DNA of 27,482 bases from Hymenoscyphus infarciens (taxonomy: Eukaryota; Ascomycota; Leotiomycetes; Helotiales; Helotiaceae), in assembly GCA_001414345.1 (NCBI GenBank), contig LLCB01000515.1, positions 1-27,482 of the forward strand. Reading direction: 5' to 3'. The notes beneath the pieces were generated by a model that made no database searches, was not told the DNA's origin, and worked only from the letters and a program-made list of their open reading frames with translations. A program made the translations under genes and the position numbers. Below, piece by piece: positions 1-8,989 of the stretch (the first letter of the stretch is position 1; each line of letters opens with the position of its first letter).

Positions 1-225
1 GGTAAGGTCCGCAGACGCTAGAGGGGGGGGATCCGAAGATACCAGAGGGGGGGGGGATCCGAAGATACTAGATAGGGGTCAGATGCCAGAAGGAGGGGAT
101 CCGAAGCCAGATAGGGGTCAGATACCAGAAGGAGAGGATCCGAAGCCAGAGGGAGGGGATCTGAAGATGCTAGATAGGGGTTAGATGCTAGAAGGAGGGG
201 ATCTAAAGCCAGAGGAGGGTCTTAA
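1..225. repeat. GC-rich minisatellite built on a 21-bp unit
   Basis: Copies of GATCCGAAG/GATCTGAAG/GATCTAAAG recur with starts near 30, 56, 98, 137, 158 and 200, giving spacings of 26, 42, 39, 21 and 42 bases. The 42-base unit divides into two similar 21-base halves (one ending AGGGGTCA, one ending AGGGGATCC), so the basic unit is probably 21 bp. Runs of 8 to 10 G at 23-30 and 47-56 vary in length. The array starts at or before the window edge, so its full size is unknown. It is much less RIP-mutated than the DNA to its right. Confidence 0.85.
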
Positions 226-316
226 GCTAGGTGTCAATTCGAGAGTCGCTAGCGAGAGGTCTAGGAAGCCGTTTATAAAGGGGTTCGCAGAGTCGGCGGT
301 AGAGAGGCTAGAATAG
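2..316 (+). pseudogene. decayed coding segment over the minisatellite
   Basis: The plus-strand frame starting at base 2 is open to 313 except for one TAG at 182-184. The repeat units stay in this frame and encode degenerate D-P-K-x-x-D-R-G-Q-x-P-E-G repeats, acidic and rich in Gly and Pro. Where the two better-preserved units have GGT CAG (Gln, codons at 80 and 116), the mutated unit has GGT TAG, which is the CpA-to-TpA change RIP makes. This suggests a low-complexity repeat of a once-coding region, perhaps of a transposon protein. No family is recognised and the beginning lies outside the window. An open frame can also arise by chance in a repeat whose length is a multiple of three. Confidence 0.4.
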
Positions 317-2510
317 AAGTAAGGTTAAGAAGCCTAATAAGAAGAGTAACCTTTAGTTTAATATAACAATAAGGTAGGAGTAGAGTAGAGAAGTAGTCTT
401 TTCGTAGTTATTAACGCGAAAACTAAAGGTAAAGAGCGAAGATAGCTCTAAACAATACTAATATATAAGAGGTACGAAACCGACCAACGTTATACGTCGG
501 CTAATACAAAAGCCTAAACCTACGTAACCTTCCTAAAACAGACAATGTAAGACAACAACTGCTGAAACCTTATATGTAGCAGGTACTCCCAGCTATCTAG
601 GATAACGGCATGCCGTCACATTATACCTCTATAGTATAATTAGGCTAGGTCTTCTACTATAACTTCTAGATATTTATATATATATAGCCTAACTATATAC
701 CTTATATAGAAAGGAGGCGCTTCTTAAAGAAAGTCTAGGAGAACCTTAGGTAGTAGAATAAGATATTACCGCGGTTCAATAGTATATACTTTTTTAACAA
801 TATTTGCTTATATATATACCTTTTTTATAATACCTTTATTAAAGACCTAGAGGCCTTCTTTTTAGAAGTAGACAATCTAAGATATGTTTAGTAAGAGTAT
901 ATATATACGCTACTAAAAGAATATACTTTTTAGTTACCTTTCTTAGAGATTAGAAAGAACTCTTAATTTAATATAAATATCTTTAAGATTAAGATAGTAA
1001 GAGTATTCTTTAAATAATAGAAGAAGGTATAGGCGATAAAGAGAGTAATTATCTATATAGATAATACTACTATATAGATTAGACTTCTTAAGTAGTCTTT
1101 AAGGTGCCTCTACTAAAATCGTCTTTTATAAGCTACTTTATGTCTAGCTATCTAATTCAATATTAATATATAATTAGAGTATATACTAGAAGTAGATAAT
1201 ATCTTAGTAGATACTCTCTTATATAATTTATATAGAATAGTAGCTAATTAGTACTTATACTAGTAGTCTCTTAATTTAATAATCTCTCTCTTAATTACCT
1301 TAAATATATAAAGAATAAAGTTAGAATATCTAAGATATATATAAGACTCCTCTATTATAGCCTCTTATTAAATACTTAGAAGATATATAGTATATATATA
1401 CGCTCTTTTAAGAGGTTCTAGGTTAAGAGACTCTAGTAACTATAGCTAGCAACGACTTTAGTACTTTATAAGTAGGTTTTAAGAAGAGTATATAGTAGGA
1501 TCGGTTAAGGACTTTTAAAGGCGGACTCTATATAAATTAGCCTTTCTACGATTCAATTAATATATATAGAGTATAACCTAGATCTAAAGCTATTTAAGTC
1601 TCTGCTTTTATAACGAATTATAATAAGCGTTTAAGCAATATAGAGCCCTTATAAGAAGAAGAAGACAAAGCCTTTATTAATACTATAATTACGCTAGATT
1701 ACCTTTTAAGCTCTAAGGGCTAGGCCTTGGGTTCTATAACTAGGATAGATTAATAGCCTTAACTTTAAAGCTACTATAAAGCTAGCTTTTATAGGATTCT
1801 TTTATACTATAAAGATTACATATAAAGACGTTAATTTAGTTAACTATAGAGTATTTATATATATACGTCTTTAATAACAAGATATTACTTTTATTAAGAA
1901 AGACGAATATATAATTATACGTCTATAATTAAGTAAATTAGACTATGAGTATATAGAGATAGAGATATTAGTATTAGATATAAGATTACCTACCTACTTT
2001 ATAGCGGCACTTTGAGCGCTATTTACTCTTAATTCTTAACCTTCTATAATATTACTCTTTTACTAGAAGAGCGGCTCTTTTATAAGAAACCGATATATTA
2101 GCTCTTTATACTACTGCCTCTAAATAGTTAGTATTAGTAATAGTATATTATATTTAGAATATAGTCTATATAGAGGCGCTATATAATATACTTTTGATAA
2201 TAGAGTATTAGATATAGATATTTAGATACTTAGAAGGTAGACTTTGAATACTTTTAAGAAGTACTTTACTCTAAGCTATTAGAAGCGATACTTTTTAAAT
2301 AGGCGCTTTTTAATAGGTAGAGCTCTCTCTCTCTTAGCTTAGTAGGCTTTAGAAGACTCTTATAGTTAGTAGGTAGTATGTTCTCTATTATAACTATGTT
2401 ACTTTGCTATTTACGCTACTTATAGTCCTTTTTTACTTTTAAAAAGCCTTATCCTTTCTTATATTTATAGTAGCTTCTCTTTAATTAGTCAAGTAACCTT
2501 ATTTAAGACA

Positions 2511-2685
2511 GCTAATAATACTTACTCTTTTTACTCTTATATTAGTAAGATGTTTAGAGAGCCTTTTAATTAGCTTAAAAAGAAGGTATATAAGAGAGTA
2601 TAGAGTAAGATACTAGAAGCTAGCTAGTAAATATAGAAATTCTTAAAATAGCCTTAAATATATAAATATGACGAAAAGCGATAAA
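2511..2685 (+). repeat. 175-bp direct repeat, copy 1 (heavily RIP-mutated)
   Basis: This matches 2916-3090 without gaps at an offset of 405 bases. I count 13 differences, all transitions. In 12 of them this copy has T or A where the other has C or G. It therefore carries more RIP-type change than its partner. The spacing and the ungapped match suggest a duplicated end or a tandem sub-repeat of the element in this block. Confidence 0.9.
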
Positions 2686-2915
2686 TAGAAAGAGTTTATA
2701 GTGAATTAAGGAATTAGCTTATTAAGTAAGAGGGAGGTATATATATATATGCCTTCTCTTATGCCGAGTAATCTCTATTCTACTAATAATACCTCTTATT
2801 GCTTTTGACGTCTTATTTAGTATTAAGCTCTTTTTTAACCTTACTCTTATACCCCTTTATGATACACTTGCTAGGATTAGTTAGTACTTTTTTAGTCTCT
2901 TAAATAAGTGCGATA

Positions 2916-3090
2916 GCTGATAGTACTTACTCTTTTTACTCTTATATTAGTGAGATACTTAGGGAGCCTTCTAATTAGCTTAAAAAGAAGGTATATAAGA
3001 GAGTGTAGAGTAAGATACTGGAAGCTAGCTAGTAAATATAGAAATTCTTAAAATAGCCTTAAATACGTGAATGTGACGAAAAGCGATAAA
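2916..3090 (+). repeat. 175-bp direct repeat, copy 2 (less mutated), at the block edge
   Basis: This is the partner of 2511-2685, with C or G kept at 12 of 13 differing sites. It ends at GCGATAAA, directly before DNA of ordinary composition (CCCCTTG from 3091). The edge of the repeat and the edge of the RIP-mutated block therefore coincide, which suggests that 3090 is the end of the inserted element. Confidence 0.9.
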
Positions 3091-3717
3091 CCCCTTGTAA
3101 TTAGACTAGAGTACGAGGTAGCTGATCTAAGAGAGAGACGGGAAGGTCTTGGTTAAGTAACTGTTAGTGGTTATTTAAAGAAATATCTCTGGCTTTTAGA
3201 TGTCGATCTTACTTTGGGGACTGGCAAAACTGAGGGCGATGAGATGAGTGAGGTGGTTTGGTGAGGTGGTTTAGTTATAGGTGATCGATGATATTGTTCT
3301 CGCGAGTTCTTCTTTTTAAACTTGTGATCTTTTATACGAGATATGCTTTTTTTTAGGCAAGGGTAAGTAAATTAATTACTTGGGGTGGATGATTAGGGAT
3401 TATGTTGATTAGGTTGCTTGTTGAATGCTTGAGAGTGTGGGTGGGCGGGTGGTATTGAAAGAAGGATGGATGGGGAAGGATGGTTTTGGGAATTGTCAAG
3501 TTGGGAAACACGATGTGGTTGCTAGCTAGTGACTAACTACTTTAAGAAATTTCTGAAAAGGGAGTTAGATAGGCTGGTACGAATATTTAGTACGAAATTG
3601 CTAATTGATAGAGGCTATAGAAGAAACGAGGCGGCCACGACAAATCTCACTTACATGCAGACACCAAGTGTATAACTTCCTAAAGCAACAACTATTACTC
3701 TTTGTTATCTGATGTAT

Positions 3718-3736
3718 TATAGTACTTAGTACTATA
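3718..3736. repeat. small inverted repeat (8-bp arms, 3-bp spacer)
   Basis: TATAGTAC (3718-3725) and GTACTATA (3729-3736) flank TTA. It lies in the TA-rich stretch 3590-4010. Short AT-rich palindromes are common by chance, so no function is inferred. Confidence 0.5.
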
Positions 3737-4028
3737 GACTGCAAATCATTAAAGCTTTGAAAATTAACTCGCTTTATAGTTTTTGAGGCTTGTAATAGAA
3801 TTAAGGCCTACCTAGACTTTATAATAAAGGTAAGTCGATTTTGAAAGTATACTACTTATTACTCGCAGTGTTATGTTAGCGATCGTACGAACTACGCCTA
3901 TAGTCGTTGTGGTGCTAGCGTAGACTTTATATATGCTTTATACGACTTCCGTACCAAAGAACCGTATCTAAAGAGGCTAGGGAGGAGAAAGCGGGACCTA
4001 TAGAAATAGTCTAAGTCACCCCCTCCCC

Positions 4029-4050
4029 TTGGTCTCATATATGAGACCAA
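4029..4050. repeat. 22-bp perfect palindrome
   Basis: The arm TTGGTCTCATA is followed directly by its exact reverse complement TATGAGACCAA, with no spacer and no mismatch. It stands just right of the TA-rich stretch 3590-4010, in unmutated sequence. It could be a dimeric protein-binding site, a hairpin, or the remains of a transposon end. No second copy was noticed in the window. Confidence 0.85.
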
Positions 4051-5387
4051 ATGCACACTGCCTTTAATACTAGTCCCCTCTCAAATGATTAACTGTCATC
4101 GACCAAACAGTCACCGACCACTCTAACTTGTCCACAGTGAAGAGCATGTCAAACCAACTCAACGATGATAGAAGAAGAAGTTAAGATGGTATCTTTTCGT
4201 GGTACTGTTTTCAAAAAGCAAATTTAAACTACGACCGCTGACTAATATCATATATAGTGCAGCGCTAGTGTTCGTTAGTCTAATACTTGGAGTGCAAAGA
4301 CCGAATTTCTTGGGGAAATATTCAAGTCTTCCTGTTGTTTTCACCATATAGGCTGTGTGAGAGATGCTGTTGGCTGCAATAAATCCAATCTGTCAGAAGG
4401 AGGGAGCGATACACTCAGGAAGTGAGGAACCGCACCCAACCAGCTCCTGCCAATGAAGAAAGCACTAACCAAGTGTGGTTTTTGAAGTGTTAATCTGTCG
4501 TCCGCTCTAGACTGGAAGCTGTGGCTTCGGCGATGGCATGGCGTGGGGTTGGTGTAGTGGTTTTGCAACTCTCGATTCATTTTCGACAACGAGGGAATAT
4601 ATAGAGAGGATAAGGGGAGGCCGGGGGGATTATACTCTGAAGACCGACCGGATTGTGCCTTCACTGCTCGTCTTAGCTTGGTGGTAAGTCACTCGTCGTA
4701 GGCGTAAGAGAGAAGGAGTGACCCCATTCTCTAGGCAAGCTGGCGCGAGTGTGTGATGAAAGGACCCAGAAGTCTGGCAACCCTCTCGACAACGCAACAC
4801 GCCCTGACATATCGCTCACGACCCGACGACTTAAACGGTTAGGTAGGTCAGCGCGACACTCTCCTGTAATCTCGGTTGAGGGTTAGGTCGACTTTCATGT
4901 GAGGGAAGGAACCACTTTCAACTCGTGTTGCATCTTAATCCCACAAGGCTCAACCATCTAAACTACTAATTTGAAGCTCAGACTTTGTATGAATCCTGTT
5001 TCGAGCATGTTATTTTGTTCGCCCGTAAAATTTCTTCTAGGTTGTTACACCTGATTCGTCACCAAGACTATGTTGCAGAAAATTACTCTTCCTTTGCATT
5101 TACTCGGTCACCCCATTTGCCTTGGTCTTGTTGGTATTTGAGATTGGAAAATCCCAAGTAGTAGTATGCAGTGAACTGGAACGTCTCCGTTGTGTATGAG
5201 GATGATTGTGGTAGCGAGGCACATGAAAATTTGGCATAATAAGAATTTTATTGTATAAACTTGTTAAAGATAGAATAAGAAAGTACTTTTTCCGTGACAG
5301 GCATTCCTGGTTCCTGTCAACCCGAAAGTTTTGCGCCAATTTTATAAGAATATAACCGTCCATGGAACCAAGTCTCGCGTAGACCGA

Positions 5388-5559
5388 CCACCTATCCAAC
5401 GTATTTTGTATGGGGAGACCTTTAAAGGTACACCCCAACAACTGAAAACAAAAACAAAAATCAATCTGAGACTCCACCTATCCAACTTGGTTTGTATGGA
5501 GTGACCTTTAAAGGCACACACCGAAACCCGAAAACAAGGGACAAAAAGCAACCCAAACA
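5388..5559 (+). repeat. 86-bp tandem duplication containing CCTTTAAAGG
   Basis: Two units start at 5388 and 5474, each opening with CCACCTATCCAAC. They share the 10-bp palindrome CCTTTAAAGG (5419-5428 and 5505-5514) and similar CA-rich tails (GAAAACAA). They diverge by scattered substitutions, including A/G and T/C changes. Because 86 is not a multiple of three, frames crossing the repeat give the same peptide-like string in different frames, which argues against coding. It lies 225 to 400 bases beyond the stop codon of the transcription factor, in its downstream region. Confidence 0.8.
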
Positions 5560-5783
5560 ACCTAAAAGCAAAAATCCAGCAAAGAACGTGCGATGATGGT
5601 GCGGCGTAGAACTCAATGCCCTTCGGGGAATTGACACTACAACGTATATAACTAGCGAAACGGGGAAAGAGTGTCAATTCTCACTCGATCTCCCAGCAAA
5701 AGGGTCTGGATCCCCAAGATAAAAAGGAAAAACAAAAGAAATATAGGGAAGAGGGTTAGACAGGTCCGTGGTGTAGGGCATGT

Positions 5784-7388
5784 CTACGATACGTGGAGAC
5801 TCATATTTTGAGTCTCAAGCTGTCTAACCCAATCCCAAGAGCGTGGAAGCCCACTATCGTGGTTTTGCCAGGTTTGACGAACAAGTCCTTCGGTGTTGTC
5901 GATGTTTCCAAAATTGCTCCAGTTTCGTAGTTTCTGGAATTGACTGATGATGTTTATGCGGTCAGGTTCGGATGTGCAGACTGCTCCGAGGACGAAAAGG
6001 GGGAAGAGGAGGAAAGGAAGAGCCACTTCGTTGTCGGTAATTTCGGATATTCTGAGGACGTTTTCAGATACAAGGGTACGAATTTTGGAGTCTTGTAATT
6101 GGGAGGGCACGACGATGGATTCTAACCAAAGAAAGAGGGAGACGCGGTACAATCCTGCAATCTGAGAGGATTCGATGGGAACTTTTGGTCTCCAGTTGTT
6201 GAGATCTTGTTCGATATTCAGTCCAATGCTGCTCACTGCAGCCACGGGATTCTCATTGCTTGACACTGATCTAGTTCGTAATGAGGATATTTCGACCGTG
6301 AAATCACTGAAGCTACCCAAGAGCTCAATCATAGATGATCCGTGAGGCATGATGGCTAGACCTCGAATGCGAGGCTTTGGGGCACCGTGGGAATGGAGCG
6401 TCACAGTTGCCAGAGAGTCGTGATACAGGAAAAATTCCAACAAATGCTGATTGATACCCGTCACAATGGTCTCCCGACCATCGCCCTGGCCCATTTCCAA
6501 CGGTGAACCCATCATCAGAAGCTCCCTAGCTTTGTCGAGATATGCAATGGAGGAATTATCTTTTGACCCTCGACAGTTCTCATACATGAAAAGTAGGAGG
6601 TAAATGGTGAAAACGTTCTCTTGATACTGAATAAAGCGAGCGTCCGAGTTTTGATGCATGTTCCGGAGTGTCGCCAGAGAATTCGATTGTGAATGCACAG
6701 CTTCCTTGTGAAGGGCACGAGTTTCCAAAGCGATGTCTTCCCTTAAACCCTGTGGGATAATCCGCATCAAATGGGCTCCAGCCAAGCTTAGAAGAGTAAT
6801 CATGACAGTCCTATCTGAAACGGCAAAAGAAATGACAGTTGTGCTAAAAGGATTCGTGTCGTTGTTGGTTGTTGTGAGAATTCTGGAAGTGACTCCGATG
6901 AAGTGTTGATACAATTCTTTATGCAGATTGGTTTCGATCCCAGGAATGAGGCATGGCAGTTGGTAAGGAATGGGACCTGGATGATTATACGGCTCGATAT
7001 ATTGAGGCGCACAAGTTTCCAGAACGACCATGCTGCTGGCGGGCGAATAGGCAAACATACCCCATTCAGGTTCGGTGAAATCAAATGAGGAGGCCGGAGA
7101 TGCTTGTTGGAAGATTGGTTGAACGAATTCTAGTTCTTGGTCCGAGGAAGCTCGTTTGGAAGTCAAAGCTCTCCTCCCTGCTGCCATTATTTTCCATTTT
7201 TGAGGCTTTAGATAACCCGGACAACTTGCTCCTATTTTCGTGCAATTCTCGCAGTCTGGCCTGCTCTCGTCGCATTTTTTCTTTCTATCCCGACAGGTTT
7301 GGCAGCCGGTGCGTGTTCGTCGTACCTTTTTCACTCGAAGCCCCTGGTCGCCAACGGGAGCAGCCTCCCCGCGAACTTTAGAAGCCAT
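5784..7388 (-). CDS. Zn2Cys6 fungal transcription factor, Fungal_trans_2 type
   Basis: This is an intronless, full-length 534-residue frame from ATG (7388-7386) to TAG (5786-5784). Near the N-terminus is a canonical binuclear zinc cluster: Cys29, 32, 39, 46, 49 and 56, spaced C-X2-C-X6-C-X6-C-X2-C-X6-C. A basic run (R-K-K-K at 35-38) lies inside it and R-R-T-R-T just before it. Residues 60-140 are a low-conservation linker. From about 150 to the end the protein resembles the Fungal_trans_2 regulatory domain: a helix with L-L-S-L-A-G-A-H (199-206), then L-L-L-F-M-Y-E-N-C (264-272), L-E-F-F-L-Y-H-D (317-324), a hydrophobic L-P-F-L-L-F-P-L-F (457-465) and a closing R-S-W-D-W (516-520). Such proteins act in the nucleus as regulators, often of metabolism or stress genes. 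Its targets cannot be inferred, since no partner gene lies beside it. Base and codon use are ordinary and no RIP-type stops are seen. Its start overlaps an upstream mini-ORF. Confidence 0.95.
   Translation of the reverse strand: MASKVRGEAAPVGDQGLRVKKVRRTRTGCQTCRDRKKKCDESRPDCENCTKIGASCPGYLKPQKWKIMAAGRRALTSKRASSDQELEFVQPIFQQASPASSFDFTEPEWGMFAYSPASSMVVLETCAPQYIEPYNHPGPIPYQLPCLIPGIETNLHKELYQHFIGVTSRILTTTNNDTNPFSTTVISFAVSDRTVMITLLSLAGAHLMRIIPQGLREDIALETRALHKEAVHSQSNSLATLRNMHQNSDARFIQYQENVFTIYLLLFMYENCRGSKDNSSIAYLDKARELLMMGSPLEMGQGDGRETIVTGINQHLLEFFLYHDSLATVTLHSHGAPKPRIRGLAIMPHGSSMIELLGSFSDFTVEISSLRTRSVSSNENPVAAVSSIGLNIEQDLNNWRPKVPIESSQIAGLYRVSLFLWLESIVVPSQLQDSKIRTLVSENVLRISEITDNEVALPFLLFPLFVLGAVCTSEPDRINIISQFQKLRNWSNFGNIDNTEGLVRQTWQNHDSGLPRSWDWVRQLETQNMSLHVS
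5796..5816. other. 8-bp stem-loop at the end of the transcription factor gene
   Basis: GAGACTCA and TGAGTCTC flank the loop TATTT, within the codons for about the last ten residues. It is perfect but short. It could form in the mRNA ahead of the stop codon, or be chance. Confidence 0.4.
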
Positions 7389-7392
7389 TCAT
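7378..7392 (-). promoter_or_regulatory. upstream mini-ORF overlapping the transcription factor start
   Basis: On the minus strand ATGAATGGCTTCTAA gives Met-Asn-Gly-Phe-stop. Its ATG (7392-7390) is four bases ahead of the gene's ATG, in another frame, and its stop lies inside the gene. The upstream ATG has A at -3. The gene's own ATG has T at -3 but G at +4. A scanning ribosome could therefore use the first ATG and miss the real start, or restart, which would lower translation of the regulator. This assumes the transcript begins upstream of 7392. Confidence 0.5.
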
Positions 7393-8808
7393 ACTCCGAT
7401 TGCGCGAACTGGGAGGGTAGAATGGATGGTTGAAGCGAGTGATGGTAGGACAGAAATTTGAGGGTTGAAGACGATGTGCAAAAAGCACCAGTATGAAAAA
7501 GGAAACAAATTATTTGGTTGTAGAATTTATAAACGGAATAAAGAGCAAGCGCAGAAGAACAAAAAATGGGCGGTGGAAGAGGATGCGAGGAAACTCGCGG
7601 AAGAGGAGAACGTCAGGTACTTACACTATATGTGAGCGCAAGGTTGACTGGCTCGATCGGCGAAGAGATGCAGGAAAGCGCATGAGGTTTCCTTCCATGT
7701 TCCATTGGACATGCCACCGTATCAACTGACCCCCGGAAAAATTGTTGTTGGCAGACTCGACCAAACTGCTGGGCTCTCGAAGGGAAAAGTCCTGTATAGG
7801 AATCCATAACGATACTGACAAAATTAATGAACATAGAGATTGCATCTCAACCAGAGAGACCGAGATCTTGGAGGAATCGTGGAAGATCATGAGGCGAAGT
7901 ATATAAAGATACAAACCGCATATCGGCAGCGGGTGAAGAAAAGCCATCGAGAAGCAATTGAGAAGAAGCAAACCAATGACACAGAAGTGGCATATTGCAT
8001 AACGAGAAAAGAAAGCTGATGAGACGCGAGTAAAAATCGTTGTCAGCTCAGGCAGGTGCAAGGATCCATGGATGAGAACCTGATAACCCGCCTAGCACGT
8101 GACAGAACCCCCCCCCCCAATGTTCGTCGACGGCGCTAAGACAATAAGCGGCAAGAGCTGCAGCTCTCGCTCTCCAACATGCAAGATGAATCCACAAACC
8201 AACCGATCCAACGCCCAAGTCGCTTGCCTACGTCCTTTTATTGGTTGTCAATTTGACACTCCCGCCTTTGCCATTCCATCACATTTGTAACATCCATCTC
8301 ATCATATTGTCCACCGCTTCCGCCTTTTTGTTGTTCAACAGCCAGTCAGACCACCACCTCACTTGCTCCGCTTTTCGATTCAGATCCAACGTCCATGAAT
8401 CGGAACGCGTCCTGGAAAAAAGTGATAGATATGGGTACGGAGCATGCCGCTATCATTATTTGCTCAGTTTGTCAGATGCAGCTTATCACTTAAACCACCC
8501 TTTTAACTCATGTTTCCTGAGGTTACAATCACGAAGTCGGCGGTTGAGCTTCGAATTCTACAGGAGGTTGGTTGGGAAAATTCCAACTTCCAACTCATTC
8601 CTAGTTTATGATACTGTAGTTGGTTCTCAGCCTTCATGCGAGGCGGGTTCGGCGGCAAGATTTTAAACCTTGTTTGTTTGTCCCAAGTGGACGTTGGAAT
8701 TCTTGACTCCAGCGATGGTTAGGGGGAAATTTCATCGTTACGCGTATGCATGGCTTTTCAAGTTATAAGAATATAGTGTTAAAGTTGTAAGATCGTATTT
8801 TAGCTTAC
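7393..8808 (-). promoter_or_regulatory. upstream region of the transcription factor gene, no gene seen
   Basis: About 1.4 kb of ordinary composition. Read toward the gene it holds a pyrimidine-rich tract at about 7540-7612, as is common upstream of fungal genes, an inverted CCAAT (ATTGG at 8239-8243), an E-box at 8096-8101 and a run of 11 C at 8108-8118 on the plus strand. Frames at 7621-8061 (minus) and 8241-8666 (plus) are not supported as genes. The former has no ATG at its start, and neither resembles a known protein. The transcription start cannot be placed. Confidence 0.5.
8096..8101 (-). promoter_or_regulatory. E-box CACGTG in GTCACGTG context
   Basis: On the minus strand the site reads GTCACGTGC, matching the consensus for bHLH factors of the Cbf1/Pho4 kind. 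It is about 710 bases upstream of the transcription factor ATG. A single 6-bp site has little weight alone. Confidence 0.3.
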
Positions 8809-8980
8809 TTTGATCATTGGGCGGAGGTATTTCATCAAATCTTCCGACATGTTTTGTTGAATATTCAGGCTCAAAGGCATCTTCCGAGAAGCCGATCCCG
8901 CGATGAATAATGTTTCTCAATTTTTTGAGGCGCATCGGCACCTTCTGCCTTTTTATTCGGCTATTCTCAGTCAATTTCCG
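8809..8980 (-). pseudogene. possible truncated gene: one exon left at the repeat boundary
   Basis: The minus-strand frame is open from just after TAA TAG (at 8986-8981) to 8809 and contains an ATG at 8935-8933. From it the peptide begins M-R-L-K-K-L-R-N-I-I-H-R-G and ends with a D-E-I-P-P-P-N-D stretch, with protein-like composition. Right after it the sequence is GTAAGC, a good 5' splice site. Possible branch and acceptor sequences (CTAAC, then AG) follow about 105 bases on, at about 8710-8690. Upstream, within about 20 bases, the DNA turns into RIP-mutated repeat, so any promoter or earlier exon is gone or unrecognisable. TTAATAG just before it could be an acceptor of an earlier intron. I do not recognise the protein. 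It may also be a chance frame. Confidence 0.35.
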
Positions 8981-8989
8981 CTATTAATC

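Larger units (their letters stand above)
240..3090. other. RIP-degraded AT-rich repeat block (left arm)
   Basis: From about 640 to 2900 the sequence is dominated by TA, with CA and TG nearly absent, as RIP leaves behind. Islands of ordinary composition remain at about 480-625 and 3061-3090. A plus-strand frame from an ATG at 610 can be read for several hundred codons, but about one codon in ten is TAA or TAG, roughly what this composition gives by chance, so it is not called as a gene. The block is presumably old transposon DNA, but no reverse transcriptase, transposase or integrase motif was recognised. Confidence 0.7.
3091..5783. other. non-coding flank left of the transcription factor gene
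   Basis: The composition is ordinary here (CA and TG common), with no frame that looks like a protein. The longer frames on the minus strand at 4341-4664, 5100-5477 and 5342-5677 either lack an ATG at their start or overlap one another across a repeat. About 3590-4010 is richer in TA and poorer in CA than its surroundings and may be a short, partly mutated repeat or spill-over of RIP. A 22-bp palindrome (4029-4050) and an 86-bp tandem repeat (5388-5559) also lie here. The part next to 5784 holds the 3' untranslated region of the transcription factor; no clear polyadenylation signal was identified. Confidence 0.6.

Noticed and set aside
610..1850. Long plus-strand reading from an ATG at 610 that looks protein-like if stops are read as Gln
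   Set aside because: About one in ten codons is TAA or TAG, close to what the TA-rich composition gives by chance, other frames look similar, and continuity fails after about 1850. No family could be named.
1..3090. Tyrosine-recombinase captain of a Starship-type giant element in the left block
   Set aside because: No recombinase motif was readable and no cargo genes are present; the idea rested only on the setting.
4550..4590. tRNA-like A-box TGGTGTAGTGG followed by a weak B-box-like TCTCGATTCA
   Set aside because: The boxes are too close, the B-box matches poorly, and no acceptor or anticodon stem forms.
4590..4610. TATA-like AATATATAGAGAGG as a promoter
   Set aside because: No gene follows on either strand at a suitable distance.
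4341..4664. 107-codon minus-strand frame
   Set aside because: It starts at GTG rather than ATG, has no resemblance to a known protein, and lies in intergenic DNA.
5100..5677. Two overlapping minus-strand frames of 111 and 125 codons with similar peptides
   Set aside because: The similarity comes from the 86-bp tandem repeat read in two frames; the longer one starts at GTG.
5947..7461. Several plus- and minus-strand frames overlapping the regulator gene
   Set aside because: They are shadows of the 534-codon gene in other frames, lacking domains.
7621..8061. 146-codon hydrophobic minus-strand frame upstream of the regulator
   Set aside because: It begins at TTG with no ATG nearby, overlaps the likely promoter and leader of the regulator, and matches nothing known.
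8241..8666. 141-codon plus-strand frame
   Set aside because: No recognisable domain, a composition like translated non-coding DNA, and no splice or promoter context.
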